Origin: Lachnospiraceae bacterium NK4A179
GTDB lineage: Bacteria; Bacillota; Clostridia; Lachnospirales; Lachnospiraceae
Reading direction: 5' to 3'
DNA: 61,166 nt
NCBI GenBank assembly: GCA_000421045.1
Contig: ATWC01000015.1
Coordinates: forward strand, 1 to 61,166
Shown: piece after piece, positions 8,376 to 17,957 of the stretch
Layout of the letters: every line of letters starts with the position of its first letter
Numbering within the stretch: position 1 is the stretch's first letter
Made by a program: the position numbers and the translations under genes
The notes under the pieces: generated by a model
What the model saw: only the letters and a program-made list of their open reading frames with translations
What the model was told of the DNA's origin: nothing
Database searches by the model: none

Positions 8376-9443
8376 ATGACTATGGATGATTATGTTAAGA
8401 GCACTGTACTGGTTGTTGATGATGATCCTGTCAACCAGCGTGCGGCCAAAACCATTCTAAGTGATAAATACAGGATTGCCTCTGCTATTTCCGGAGAGCA
8501 GGCATTTATTTACCTGGAAAGAAATCTTCCGGATCTTATTCTTCTTGATATCAATCTGCCGGGAATGTCCGGATTTGACACCTTTGAAAAGATCAAAGCT
8601 TCAGATGATCCTTTAAAGAAGCGCATACCTGTGGTCTTTCTTACTTCGGACACGGATCCGGAGACAGAGACCAGATGTTTTACAATGGGAGCTGCTGATT
8701 TTGTTGCAAAACCTTTTGTAAGCCAGGTGCTTTTAAAAAGAGTATCAAAGGCTCTGGAGATAGAAAATTACAGAAGAGATCTGGAAAACATGGTTGGCAG
8801 ACAGGCTGAACGTATCACAAAGATACAGGAAACCGTGATAAGCGGCCTTGCGGAAGTGATAGAGAGCCGTGATGAATTGACGGGAAGCCATGTAAATAAT
8901 ACCGGTCGTTATGTTGAGCTGCTTTCTGAAGGGATAAGAAGACGCGGTCTTTTTATGGATGTGTTCACGCCGCAGTATGAGAGGAATACCGTAAAGGCGG
9001 CAGTGCTGCATGATATAGGAAAGATAAAGATATCGGATACGATACTCTTAAAGCCGGGGAAGCTTACGTATGAAGAGTTTGAAACGATGAAAATTCATAC
9101 GGTATACGGTGCTTCAATGATAGACAAAATACTTGATGATGTTGAGGATCCGGAATATGTTCAGATCGCTCGTGATATAGCGCTGCATCATCATGAACGT
9201 TATGATGGTACAGGATATCCGGATCGCTTAAGTGGCAACGATATTCCTTTGTGTGCAAGGATCATGGCGGTAGCTGATGTTTTTGATGCACTTGTTGAAA
9301 GAAGGTGCTATAAACCGCCTATTCGTCCGCTTGCGACTGTAAAAGAGATAATGGAAGAAGGGAGAGGCACGCAGTTCGATCCGGATCTTACGGACATACT
9401 GATGGAGCTGTGGCCGGAATTTACAAAGGGACTTATGGATTAG
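8376..9443 (+). CDS. Response regulator with HD-GYP domain (cyclic-di-GMP phosphodiesterase)
   Basis: A 355-residue two-domain protein. Residues 8-130 are a receiver domain with the acidic pair in VVDDDP, the phospho-acceptor Asp near residue 59 in LLDINLPGMSG and the Lys in VAKPF. Residues 150-350 are an HD-GYP domain with LHDIGK near residue 211, HHHERYDGTGYP near residue 280 and VADVFDAL. These are the metal-binding and signature residues of active cyclic-di-GMP hydrolases. It starts a three-gene signalling cluster with two hybrid kinases downstream. The ATG at 8382 is an equally plausible start, six bases downstream, given the GCGGGGG Shine-Dalgarno at 8364-8370. Confidence 0.92.
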   Translation: MTMDDYVKSTVLVVDDDPVNQRAAKTILSDKYRIASAISGEQAFIYLERNLPDLILLDINLPGMSGFDTFEKIKASDDPLKKRIPVVFLTSDTDPETETRCFTMGAADFVAKPFVSQVLLKRVSKALEIENYRRDLENMVGRQAERITKIQETVISGLAEVIESRDELTGSHVNNTGRYVELLSEGIRRRGLFMDVFTPQYERNTVKAAVLHDIGKIKISDTILLKPGKLTYEEFETMKIHTVYGASMIDKILDDVEDPEYVQIARDIALHHHERYDGTGYPDRLSGNDIPLCARIMAVADVFDALVERRCYKPPIRPLATVKEIMEEGRGTQFDPDLTDILMELWPEFTKGLMD

Positions 9444-9458
9444 TTTTTACCGGGGGTT

Positions 9459-12164
9459 ATGATGGAAGAATTAGCGGCTATCAAGAACAGGTCCAGGAAT
9501 ATGATAATGCCTGCGATCGTATTGCTTGCATTGACCGGCGCAGTAATTTCCGGGGTCACGGGATGGCCCTCGTGGGTTACTGCGTTTTTTTCTGCAGAGG
9601 CAGTAGTTGCTGTCATCATACATGCGAGCGGGGGCAAACTTAAAAAGTACAGCAGCATCATACTTACAGTGATCTCCTGGCTGGGATTTGCGGTGTATGC
9701 CTATTTCAGAGGCGGAGTTACATATGTGATGCCCGTAATGTTTCTTGTGGTTTTTGTCTTTTCTCTCTATGACAGTTTTGCCGTGAATCTGATCGGTGTG
9801 ATGGCTGTCGTTCTGATGATGATCATATATGGTTATATTCTTAAACTTGACAGTGAATGGCCTCCTCTCTTTGTCGTAACGGAATTCGCTTCTTTATTGC
9901 TGCTGCAATATCTTTCGATCGTAAGACAATCCTATGAAGAAAAAAAGAATAAGAGACTGGATGAGAGCATTGAGAAACTTAAAGATGCGCAGTCGGCAAA
10001 GGATGATTTTCTTGCAAATGTATCTCATGAACTGAGGACACCGCTGAATACGATCGTAGGAGTGAGCAGTGATCTGGCCGGACAGGATCTTCCTGCGGAT
10101 GCAAAGCAGGCGGCTCTGGATATTCTTATGGCGGGAAGGAATCTTACCTTCCTGGTTGCGGATATTGTTGATTTTTCCGAACTGGAAGGCGACAGGGTCC
10201 ATGTGCAGAATGACAGATACTCAATATCATCCGTTATAAACGATCTGGTGAATATGGCAGGTGCATGGAACAGTGAAAAGCATCTGGAAATAATAGTGGA
10301 TATTTCTTCTGATATGCCTTCCGAACTGATCGGAGACAGTATGAAGATCTACAGAGTAATACTGAATGTGCTGAACAATGCCATTAAATTCACCAGATAC
10401 GGCGGAGTCTGTGCTGAGATAAGTTTCAGAAAAGAAGAATATGGCGGCAATCTGTGTGTAAAGGTAAAAGACACAGGCATAGGAATGAGTGAGGATGAGA
10501 TAGCTCGTCTTAACGATGTTTATAATCAGGCAGATACCGGGAGAGGCAGAACTGAAGGTGGAGTGGGTCTGGGGCTTCCTATAGCGAGAAAGCTTACGGC
10601 GTACATGAACGGCTTTATCCATGTGGAAAGCGTGAAGGGTGAAGGCAGTGAGTTCATGATAACCATACCGCAGGGTGTAGCAGATGATACGCCTATCGTT
10701 ACGGTAAATGATGCTGCAAAGAAAAAGATACTGTTCTATATCGATACCGAGAAATACAGGAATGCGAGTGTAAGAGACTGGTTTCTTCAGTCGAGCCAGC
10801 ATATGGCAAAGCTGCTCAAACTTGATGCCACTCGCTGCGGAAGTGTTCAGGAGCTTAAAAGACGTACGGAGAACGAAAGATATACTCATGTATTTACCGG
10901 TTATGAAGAGTATATAGAACATAAGGATATTTTTGATTCGCTTGCTTTAAGGATGTCGATCGGCGTCATAGTTGACGATGAAGATGATCTGAACATGATG
11001 CATGAAGGGGTGTATTTTGTCTTAAAGCCTTTTCATGTATTTGCGATAGCAGCAGCTCTTAACGGGACCAAGAATACAAGTTCAACTTTCGGAAAGAGAA
11101 ATGAGGGCGGATTTGTCATTAAGGATGCGAGAGTACTTGCTGTTGATGACAGCCCCATGAATCTGAAAGTTGTTGAGCACTTCCTTGCGCATTATGGCAT
11201 ATCCATAGATACGGCTTCTGACGGACCATCGGCAGTAGAGAAAACTAAGAAGATCAGATACGATCTGATCTTCTTAGATCATATGATGCCGGGCATGGAC
11301 GGAGTGCAGACGCTGCGTGAGATCAGAGCCATACGCGGCAACAGCAAAGAAAGTGTGCCGGTTGTCGCACTTACGGCCAATGCAGTAGGCGGAGCAAGGG
11401 AAATGCTCATGGGAGAAGGTTTTGATGACTATATCGCAAAACCTATCGAACGTTCGCAGATGGAAAGGGTACTCAGGAAATTCCTGAAAAACAAAATGGA
11501 AAAGGCTAAAGCACCGGCTGTGGTCAAGCCGGCACCCAGACGCGTGGAGCATTTTATGCCGGCTGATCCTCTGGCTGCGCTGTCACCGGAGTTTATCGAT
11601 ACGGATATAGGTCTCGGTTTCTTTGATGGAAATAAAGAGGACTATACAGATATACTCAAAGCTTATCTTAAAGAAGGTCCCGAAAAAATAAAGACACTAT
11701 CCGAAACTCTTAAAGCAGATGATATAGACCTATACAGGATAACGGTACATGCCCTGAAGAGCGGATCCAAGAATATCGGAGCGATGAAGCTGTTTGAAAT
11801 GGCGAAACAGTCCGAGGCGGCGGCAAAAGCAGGCAATTCTCTGCTGGTAAGGGAAAAACACGAGCCGATGATCAAATATCTTGAAGAGGTTCTTTCGGAT
11901 ATAAGAAATGCATTCGGCGTAGAAGAAAAGGAAGAAACTTCGGAAAAAGAGACTTTGGAAAAAGAAACTTCGGAAAAAGAGGCGGATGAGACAGAAATAC
12001 CGGAAGAACTGATAAACGAACTGAAGGAAGCGGTCATGGGATTTGATCCGACTGAATGTGAGAATGTGTTGGCAAAGATCCCGGAAGGTGCACTTAAAGA
12101 TGTAAGGAAATATGTAGCCGGATTTGATTTTGAGGCAGCCATGAACAGGCTGAAAGAATTATGA
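9459..12164 (+). CDS. Hybrid sensor histidine kinase with receiver and HPt domains
   Basis: A 901-residue membrane kinase. Roughly six helices occupy residues 15-155. The HisKA box FLANVSHELRTP places the phospho-histidine near residue 190. The ATPase domain contains DTGIGMSEDEI and GVGLGLPIA. Residues 422-525 resemble a degenerate receiver domain. A full receiver follows, with AVDDSPMN and FLDHMMPGMDG (Asp near 606). An HPt domain near 715-800 carries the phospho-histidine in VHALKSGSKN. The C-terminus includes a short run of ETSEKE repeats and a last helical segment. This is a self-contained His-Asp-His relay whose final phosphate could pass to the HD-GYP regulator 15 bases upstream; that partner choice is inference. 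Its last four bases overlap the next kinase gene. Confidence 0.9.
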   Translation: MMEELAAIKNRSRNMIMPAIVLLALTGAVISGVTGWPSWVTAFFSAEAVVAVIIHASGGKLKKYSSIILTVISWLGFAVYAYFRGGVTYVMPVMFLVVFVFSLYDSFAVNLIGVMAVVLMMIIYGYILKLDSEWPPLFVVTEFASLLLLQYLSIVRQSYEEKKNKRLDESIEKLKDAQSAKDDFLANVSHELRTPLNTIVGVSSDLAGQDLPADAKQAALDILMAGRNLTFLVADIVDFSELEGDRVHVQNDRYSISSVINDLVNMAGAWNSEKHLEIIVDISSDMPSELIGDSMKIYRVILNVLNNAIKFTRYGGVCAEISFRKEEYGGNLCVKVKDTGIGMSEDEIARLNDVYNQADTGRGRTEGGVGLGLPIARKLTAYMNGFIHVESVKGEGSEFMITIPQGVADDTPIVTVNDAAKKKILFYIDTEKYRNASVRDWFLQSSQHMAKLLKLDATRCGSVQELKRRTENERYTHVFTGYEEYIEHKDIFDSLALRMSIGVIVDDEDDLNMMHEGVYFVLKPFHVFAIAAALNGTKNTSSTFGKRNEGGFVIKDARVLAVDDSPMNLKVVEHFLAHYGISIDTASDGPSAVEKTKKIRYDLIFLDHMMPGMDGVQTLREIRAIRGNSKESVPVVALTANAVGGAREMLMGEGFDDYIAKPIERSQMERVLRKFLKNKMEKAKAPAVVKPAPRRVEHFMPADPLAALSPEFIDTDIGLGFFDGNKEDYTDILKAYLKEGPEKIKTLSETLKADDIDLYRITVHALKSGSKNIGAMKLFEMAKQSEAAAKAGNSLLVREKHEPMIKYLEEVLSDIRNAFGVEEKEETSEKETLEKETSEKEADETEIPEELINELKEAVMGFDPTECENVLAKIPEGALKDVRKYVAGFDFEAAMNRLKEL

Positions 12165-14848
12165 AGAAAAAGATCAGTGAGATCATAATCAAACTTATAG
12201 GTGATGATGGCAATCTTACGCACAGGCTGGTGAATATACTTGCGCTTCTTGGCTCACTGGCATTCTTTGTTTCAGGAACAGTGACTCTTGTGGAAGGTCA
12301 GGGTATGGCTGCTGTGCTGATTTTGTATTCCTGTGCGGCAGTCCTTCTGCTCACATATTTTCTTGCGGCTATCACAAAACGATATGAGGACTGCGCGTTT
12401 TTCATACTGATGCTTCTTGCCATCGCAATATTCCCATATACATATTTTGTTTCGGGAGGACTGGATTCCGGGATGATCGCCTGGCTTGTGCTTGGTACTG
12501 TTACCGCTGCATTTGTCCTTGACGGCTGGCGTTTGATCATAAGTCTGGTGCTGGGCATAGGAGCTGATCTGTTTTGCTTCCTGTATTCTTATATGCATCC
12601 GGAGGCAGTAACGGGAGTTCTTGACAGGCATGGCAGATATTTTGATACGGTCTTCTCATATCTCTGCGTAGTGTTTTGTCTTTTGCTGTTTTTGGAAATT
12701 CATAAGATGCTTTTCAGAAAAGAGCATGATAAGAATGTTAAACAGCAGGAAGAGCTGGAAGCGGCCCTTTCAACACAGAACAGATTCCTTGCAAATATAA
12801 GTCATGAGATACGTACCCCCATTAATACCATAATCGGCCTTAATGAGATGACACTCAGAGAAAGAACGCTTACGGATGATCTTGTTGAAAACTCCGTAAA
12901 CATACAGAAAGCATCCAAGAATCTGCTCGCTATTATAAATGACATCCTGGATCTCTCCAGGATGGAATCCGGACATATGGAGATCATACCGACCAGGTAT
13001 GAAACACAGACACTGCTTTCCGATCTGGTAAATACAAACTGGCAGCGCGCAAAGGAAAAAGATCTTGATTTCAGGGTAAACATTGATGAGAACATTCCGG
13101 CGGTGCTCTTGGGCGATGATGTCAGAGTAAAACAGATAATCAATAACCTTCTGACCAATGCCGTGAAATATACGCGTAAAGGTTCCGTTACTCTTTCGGC
13201 GGGCGGCAGGCCGGACGGAAGGGGTAATTTCGTTTTGAAGATCTCGGTTGAAGATACCGGAATAGGTATAAGGAAGGATGATTTAGGAAAGCTGTTTGAC
13301 AGTTTCAGCCGTGTCGATGAAAAAGAGAACAAGGGTATAGAAGGAACCGGTCTGGGACTTCCGATAGTAAGCCAGCTGGTAGGCCTGATGAAGGGTGAGG
13401 TAAATGTGGATTCGGTTTACGGTAAAGGCTCTGTTTTTACCGTGAGCATACCGCAGGGCATAATCTCCGAATCAAAGATCGGACATGTTGATCTGCACAC
13501 TGCTTCGGGCATGGCTGACAGGCCGAATTACCGTCAGGTATTTGAAGCACCTGAGGCAAGGGTGATGGTTGTTGATGACAATGATATGAATCTCCTGGTT
13601 GCCGGAAAGCTGCTGCGTTCAACAAAAGTGAAGCTCGATCTGGTAGCGTCCGGAGCCGAAGCACTGAAACTTACGGCAAAGAATTCTTATGATGTGATAC
13701 TCATGGATCACGTGATGCCCGGAATGGACGGAGTGGAAACCCTTCACAGGATCAGAGAACAGGCGGATGGCTATAACAGAAAAACACCGGTGATAGTTAT
13801 GACCGCAAATGCCATGAGCGGGGCTTATGAACAATACAGTCACCTGGGATTTTCGGATTATATAGCAAAGCCTGTAAATTCCGCGCTTCTGGAAGCGACA
13901 CTGCTTCATTACATACCTGAAAGACTTATCGAATACAGCATGCTTTCCGAAACAGAGAGTGAAGAGAGCGGACAGATAAAAATGATCACTACGGCGAAGA
14001 AGCAGAAAGTCTGCATCACGGCTGATGCTGTATGCGACCTTGATGTCGAAACTCTGGGTCGTTTGGGCGTGCCTGTCATCAACTATTATGTTGAGACCGG
14101 TGACGGACGCTTTGAGGACGGAGCTGAAATATTCCAGGACAATCTCACGGCTTATTTAGAGAATTCTCCTCATAAACAGGTGGTATCCGCACCGCCGTCT
14201 GTTGAAGAGTATGAGGAATTCTTTTCGGATGTGCTTGCCAGAGCCGAACATGTGATACATATCACATCGAGCGCAAAAGTATCCAAAGGATATGAACAGG
14301 CTACAGCTGCGGCTACCAGCTTCTCTTCGGTTACGGTAGTGGATTCATACCAGCTTTCATCGGGTATGGGACTTGTGGTAATGAAAGCTGCAAGGCTTGC
14401 TATGGACGGAGCTGATCCGGAAGCTGTTATAAAGGGTACCATCGGGATGCGTGATAAGGTTGAGACCAGCTTTATAGTTGATAATTTGGAATATCTTTAC
14501 AGGAACGGAAGAGTAAGTAAGGCAGTCTATCTTTTAATGAAAAATTCCAATATACATCCCGTGATAGCACTGAAGCATGGCCGTATGACGGTTGCGGGCA
14601 TGTTCCTTGGAGATCTGGACAAGTGCTATGCAAAGTATGTTAAGAGTCTTTTTGCAAGGCGCCGCGATGTGGATCACTCAGCGGTGTTCGTAACGCATGT
14701 GGGTCTTTCTGCGAAGGAAAGATACAAGATAAAAGAGACAATGGCCCGATATGTCGAATTTGAGAATATATATGAAGTGCATGCCTCCGGGGCCATATCG
14801 AGTAATTCGGGACCGGGAAGCGTGGGTGTTCTATTCATTAAAAAATAA
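12161..14848 (+). CDS. Hybrid histidine kinase fused to a DegV domain
   Basis: An 895-residue fusion. Six predicted helices occupy residues 20-185. The HisKA box FLANISHEIRTP has the histidine at 215. The ATPase domain shows DTGIGIRKDDL and GTGLGLPIV. A receiver domain around 465-590 has VVDDNDMN and the acceptor Asp near 513 in MDHVMPGMDG. From about residue 610 to the end there is a complete DegV (EDD-fold, fatty-acid-binding) domain: ITADAVCDL, a SAPPSVEEYEEFF block, ITSSAKVSKGYEQA, VVDSYQLSSGMGL and the C-terminal HASGAISSNSGPGSVGVLF. DegV proteins are normally free-standing 280-residue proteins that bind a fatty acid, in some species for FakA kinase. Here lipid binding could modulate the kinase or be controlled by it. 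It overlaps the preceding kinase gene by four bases. Confidence 0.9.
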   Translation: MKKKISEIIIKLIGDDGNLTHRLVNILALLGSLAFFVSGTVTLVEGQGMAAVLILYSCAAVLLLTYFLAAITKRYEDCAFFILMLLAIAIFPYTYFVSGGLDSGMIAWLVLGTVTAAFVLDGWRLIISLVLGIGADLFCFLYSYMHPEAVTGVLDRHGRYFDTVFSYLCVVFCLLLFLEIHKMLFRKEHDKNVKQQEELEAALSTQNRFLANISHEIRTPINTIIGLNEMTLRERTLTDDLVENSVNIQKASKNLLAIINDILDLSRMESGHMEIIPTRYETQTLLSDLVNTNWQRAKEKDLDFRVNIDENIPAVLLGDDVRVKQIINNLLTNAVKYTRKGSVTLSAGGRPDGRGNFVLKISVEDTGIGIRKDDLGKLFDSFSRVDEKENKGIEGTGLGLPIVSQLVGLMKGEVNVDSVYGKGSVFTVSIPQGIISESKIGHVDLHTASGMADRPNYRQVFEAPEARVMVVDDNDMNLLVAGKLLRSTKVKLDLVASGAEALKLTAKNSYDVILMDHVMPGMDGVETLHRIREQADGYNRKTPVIVMTANAMSGAYEQYSHLGFSDYIAKPVNSALLEATLLHYIPERLIEYSMLSETESEESGQIKMITTAKKQKVCITADAVCDLDVETLGRLGVPVINYYVETGDGRFEDGAEIFQDNLTAYLENSPHKQVVSAPPSVEEYEEFFSDVLARAEHVIHITSSAKVSKGYEQATAAATSFSSVTVVDSYQLSSGMGLVVMKAARLAMDGADPEAVIKGTIGMRDKVETSFIVDNLEYLYRNGRVSKAVYLLMKNSNIHPVIALKHGRMTVAGMFLGDLDKCYAKYVKSLFARRRDVDHSAVFVTHVGLSAKERYKIKETMARYVEFENIYEVHASGAISSNSGPGSVGVLFIKK

Positions 14849-14888
14849 AAATGTGATAAAATAGTTTGGTTTTAAAGGAGGAGAGAAT

Positions 14889-15068
14889 ATGCCAAAGGAT
14901 CCGATGATGCTTTTCAGTTATGTAAATATGAAACTCAGGGATAATGGCATCTCTCTGGATGAACTGTGTGCTTCCGAAGGAGTGACGCGTCAGGAGGTTG
15001 AAAAAATACTTTCAGATGTAGGCTTTGTGTACGATTCGGAACTTAGGAAATTTATAATGAAAGGATAG
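14889..15068 (+). CDS. DUF4250 domain small protein
   Basis: A 59-residue protein beginning MPKDPMMLFSYVNMKLRDNG, which matches my memory of the DUF4250 family of short Clostridia proteins (PKDP-x-ML-S-VN-KLRD, then SLDELC and a helix-turn-helix-like VTRQEVEKIL). Its function is unknown. It has a strong AAAGGAGGAGAG ribosome site at 14874-14885 and lies six bases upstream of gpmI, so the two are probably cotranscribed. A TAAAAT at about 14857 could serve as a -10, but no -35 is evident. Confidence 0.8.
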   Translation: MPKDPMMLFSYVNMKLRDNGISLDELCASEGVTRQEVEKILSDVGFVYDSELRKFIMKG

Positions 15069-15073
15069 AAAAA

Positions 15074-16666
15074 ATGAAACAAAGACCTGTAGTTTTAATG
15101 GTGTTGGATGGCTTTGGCTTATCTGATGAACATGAGTACAATGCAGTCTATCAGGCAAAGACTCCCGTGATAGACAAGCTGATGGCTGAGTGTCCATTTG
15201 TAAAAGGTTATGCATCAGGACTTGCGGTAGGGCTTCCTGACGGTCAGATGGGCAATTCAGAAGTGGGACATATGAATATCGGTTCCGGCCGTATCATATA
15301 CCAGGATCTTACTCTTATCACAAAGTATATCGAAGACGGTGTATTCTTTAAAAATGAAGATCTTCTCCGTGCGATCAATAACTGCAAAGAGAACAATTCC
15401 GATCTTCATCTCTGGGGTCTTCTTTCAGACGGTGGAGTACATTCTCACAACACACATCTTTATGCTCTTCTTGAACTTTGCAAAAAGGAAAATTTCGAAC
15501 GTGTATTTATCCATCCTTTCTTTGATGGAAGAGATACACCGCCCAAGAGCGGCTATGACTATCTTAAGGCTCTTATCGATAAGACAAAGGAGATCGGTGT
15601 AGGTACTGTAGCTTCTCTTTCCGGCAGATATTATGCAATGGACAGAGATAATAACTGGGACCGTATCCAGATGGCATATGATTCTCTTGTAAAGGGAGAA
15701 GGCGTAAAGAGTGACGATCCTCTTAAGGCAATGCAGGAGTCATATGATAAGGATGTTACTGATGAGTTCGTGCTTCCTACAGTCATTACCGACAAGGAAG
15801 GAAATCCTTTAAGTCTTGTTAAGCCCAATGATTCGGTTATCTTCTTTAACTTCAGACCTGACCGTGCGCGTGAGATCACAAAGGCATTTTGCTTCTCAGA
15901 TGAGGATATCGCAGCACAGCCCGGCGATGCATCTGATACAAAGTGCATCAAGTACTTAAAGAGAGCAAACGGCTTTATGCCTTTAACATATGTATGCTTC
16001 AAGGATTATGACGAGACCATACCTAACAAGTATGTTGCGTTCAAGAAGGAAGAGATAGTAAACACCTTCGGTGAGTATCTTGCTAAGAACGGACTTAAAC
16101 AGCTGCGTATCGCTGAGACAGAAAAGTATGCTCATGTAACATTCTTCTTCAACGGAGGAGTTGAAGAGCCGAATAAAGACGAAGACCGTACACTGGTTCC
16201 TTCACCTGCAGTTGCAACATATGATCTGAAACCTGAGATGAGCGCACCTGAAGTAAGCGAGAAGCTTGATGCTGCCATCACATCCGGAAAGTATGATGTT
16301 GTTGTGATCAACTTTGCAAATCCTGACATGGTAGGTCATACCGGCGTTATGGAAGCTGCAGTAAAGGCAGTTGAGAGGATCGATGCATGTGTCGGTGGAG
16401 CTGTCGAAGCAGTAAAGAAGACAAACGGCGTGCTCTTTATCTGCGCAGATCACGGAAATGCTGAGCAGATGTACAACTTTGAGACAAAGCAGCCTCATAC
16501 AGCGCACACAACCAATCCGGTACCGTTTATCCTTTATAACTATGATCCTGCGTACACACTGCGCGAAGGCGGACGTCTCTGTGATATCGTTCCTACCCTT
16601 CTGCAGGTGATGGATCTGCCTCAGCCTGCGGAAATGACAGGTGAGTCACTGCTTATCAAAAAATAA
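15074..16666 (+). CDS. gpmI: 2,3-bisphosphoglycerate-independent phosphoglycerate mutase
   Basis: A 530-residue dimanganese enzyme of the alkaline phosphatase superfamily that interconverts 3- and 2-phosphoglycerate in glycolysis. The metal and phosphate-binding start VLMVLDGFGLSD, the phospho-serine loop GNSEVGHMNIGSGR, the substrate segment HPFFDGRDTPP, FNFRPDRAREIT, NPDMVGHTG and the second metal block FICADHGNAEQM are all present. The length is slightly above the usual 510 residues because of a few insertions in the central part. It follows the DUF4250 gene by six bases. Confidence 0.96.
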   Translation: MKQRPVVLMVLDGFGLSDEHEYNAVYQAKTPVIDKLMAECPFVKGYASGLAVGLPDGQMGNSEVGHMNIGSGRIIYQDLTLITKYIEDGVFFKNEDLLRAINNCKENNSDLHLWGLLSDGGVHSHNTHLYALLELCKKENFERVFIHPFFDGRDTPPKSGYDYLKALIDKTKEIGVGTVASLSGRYYAMDRDNNWDRIQMAYDSLVKGEGVKSDDPLKAMQESYDKDVTDEFVLPTVITDKEGNPLSLVKPNDSVIFFNFRPDRAREITKAFCFSDEDIAAQPGDASDTKCIKYLKRANGFMPLTYVCFKDYDETIPNKYVAFKKEEIVNTFGEYLAKNGLKQLRIAETEKYAHVTFFFNGGVEEPNKDEDRTLVPSPAVATYDLKPEMSAPEVSEKLDAAITSGKYDVVVINFANPDMVGHTGVMEAAVKAVERIDACVGGAVEAVKKTNGVLFICADHGNAEQMYNFETKQPHTAHTTNPVPFILYNYDPAYTLREGGRLCDIVPTLLQVMDLPQPAEMTGESLLIKK

Positions 16667-16691
16667 ATAAGTCACAAGGGAGGTTACAGTA

Positions 16692-17957
16692 ATGGCAGAT
16701 AACGGAGAACTTTCAGGATACAAATGCCCGAATTGTGCGGCACCGCTTGTTTTCAACGGTGAACTGCAGAAGATGGTATGTGAGTACTGTGACAGTCAGT
16801 TTGATATGTCTGAATTTTCAAAAGATGCTGTTCACAGAGATGAGAATCTGAAATGGGAGACTTCAGCCAATACCTCAAAGATCGAAGGCGAAGGCATGAA
16901 GGAATATGTATGTTCTTCATGCGGAGCCGGTCTTATTACGGGGGAAGGGACCGGAGCAACGGAATGCCCTTACTGTGGAAATCCCGTGAACATAAAGGAA
17001 ACCTTTGAGGGCATGAATGTGCCTGACGGACTTATTCCTTTTGCACTCAAGAAGGATGCCGCCAAGGATGCACTTATAAAGTTTTATGGCGACAAGAAAC
17101 TCCTTCCCGATGATTTCAAGGATCAGAACCACCTTGATAACATTATGGGACTGTATGTTCCTTTCTGGCTTTTCTCCTGCACGGCTGACGGTGCCGGCTA
17201 CTTCAATGCAACAAAGGAGCGCAGGATACAGAAGCCCGGAAATGATCAGAGAGAGATAAAGGAATTCAGGGTCATGCGTAAAGGCCGCATGGATTTTGTG
17301 AATGTGCCGGCTGACGGATCAAAGGAAATGGATGATGCTTATATGGATTCCATTGAACCTTATGATTACTCAAAGATTACGGACTATAATCCCGCATATC
17401 TTTCCGGCTATGTTGCAAATAAGTATGATGAGGATCAGGAAGCAGTAAAGAGCAGGGTTACCGAGCGCCTTCGTACCACAGTTGCAAATGAGCTTGAAAA
17501 GACTGTTACAGGTTATGATACGGTTTCAAAGGCGGGCTGTGAGGTTGATATGCTCAATCCTGTCATCAAGAACTGTCTGATGCCTGTATGGATGCTTTCG
17601 ACCAAGTATAACGATCAGGTATACAGCTTCGCGATGAATGGTCAGACCGGTAAGGTTACCGGAAATCTTCCTATCGATCCGGGCAAGAAGACCAAGGCAT
17701 TTGTCATCCCTGCGATCATCACTTTTGTGATAGCCGTGATCATCTGCCTTATTGCCCAAGCTGAATTTACGGGCTATGTTGTTGCTCTTATCATCGCGGC
17801 TGCAGTAGGCTGGATAAAGATGAGCAGCGAGGTAAGCAAGATGAGCGCGCATAAAGGAACTCAGGCATCGAATTACCTTGTAAAGAATTCCTTTAAGCTT
17901 GAGAGTAAGCAGGACAAACTGGTAAATACCAGATATGAGGAAATAAAAGAAAACTGA
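16692..17957 (+). CDS. Double zinc-ribbon membrane protein
   Basis: A 421-residue protein of unknown role. Two zinc ribbons open the chain: CPNCAAPLVFNGELQKMVCEYC is split here as CPNC near residue 13 and CEYC near residue 33, then CSSCG and CPYCG between residues 74 and 98. A central domain of about 200 residues contains several aromatic blocks, such as YVPFWLFSC. Two adjacent transmembrane helices lie near residues 336-375. Homologues are often misnamed as primosomal helicase because of the ribbons; no helicase motif exists here. The ribosome site AAGGGAGG is strong. The stop overlaps the start of the protease gene by one base, so the pair is probably coupled. Confidence 0.75.
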   Translation: MADNGELSGYKCPNCAAPLVFNGELQKMVCEYCDSQFDMSEFSKDAVHRDENLKWETSANTSKIEGEGMKEYVCSSCGAGLITGEGTGATECPYCGNPVNIKETFEGMNVPDGLIPFALKKDAAKDALIKFYGDKKLLPDDFKDQNHLDNIMGLYVPFWLFSCTADGAGYFNATKERRIQKPGNDQREIKEFRVMRKGRMDFVNVPADGSKEMDDAYMDSIEPYDYSKITDYNPAYLSGYVANKYDEDQEAVKSRVTERLRTTVANELEKTVTGYDTVSKAGCEVDMLNPVIKNCLMPVWMLSTKYNDQVYSFAMNGQTGKVTGNLPIDPGKKTKAFVIPAIITFVIAVIICLIAQAEFTGYVVALIIAAAVGWIKMSSEVSKMSAHKGTQASNYLVKNSFKLESKQDKLVNTRYEEIKEN

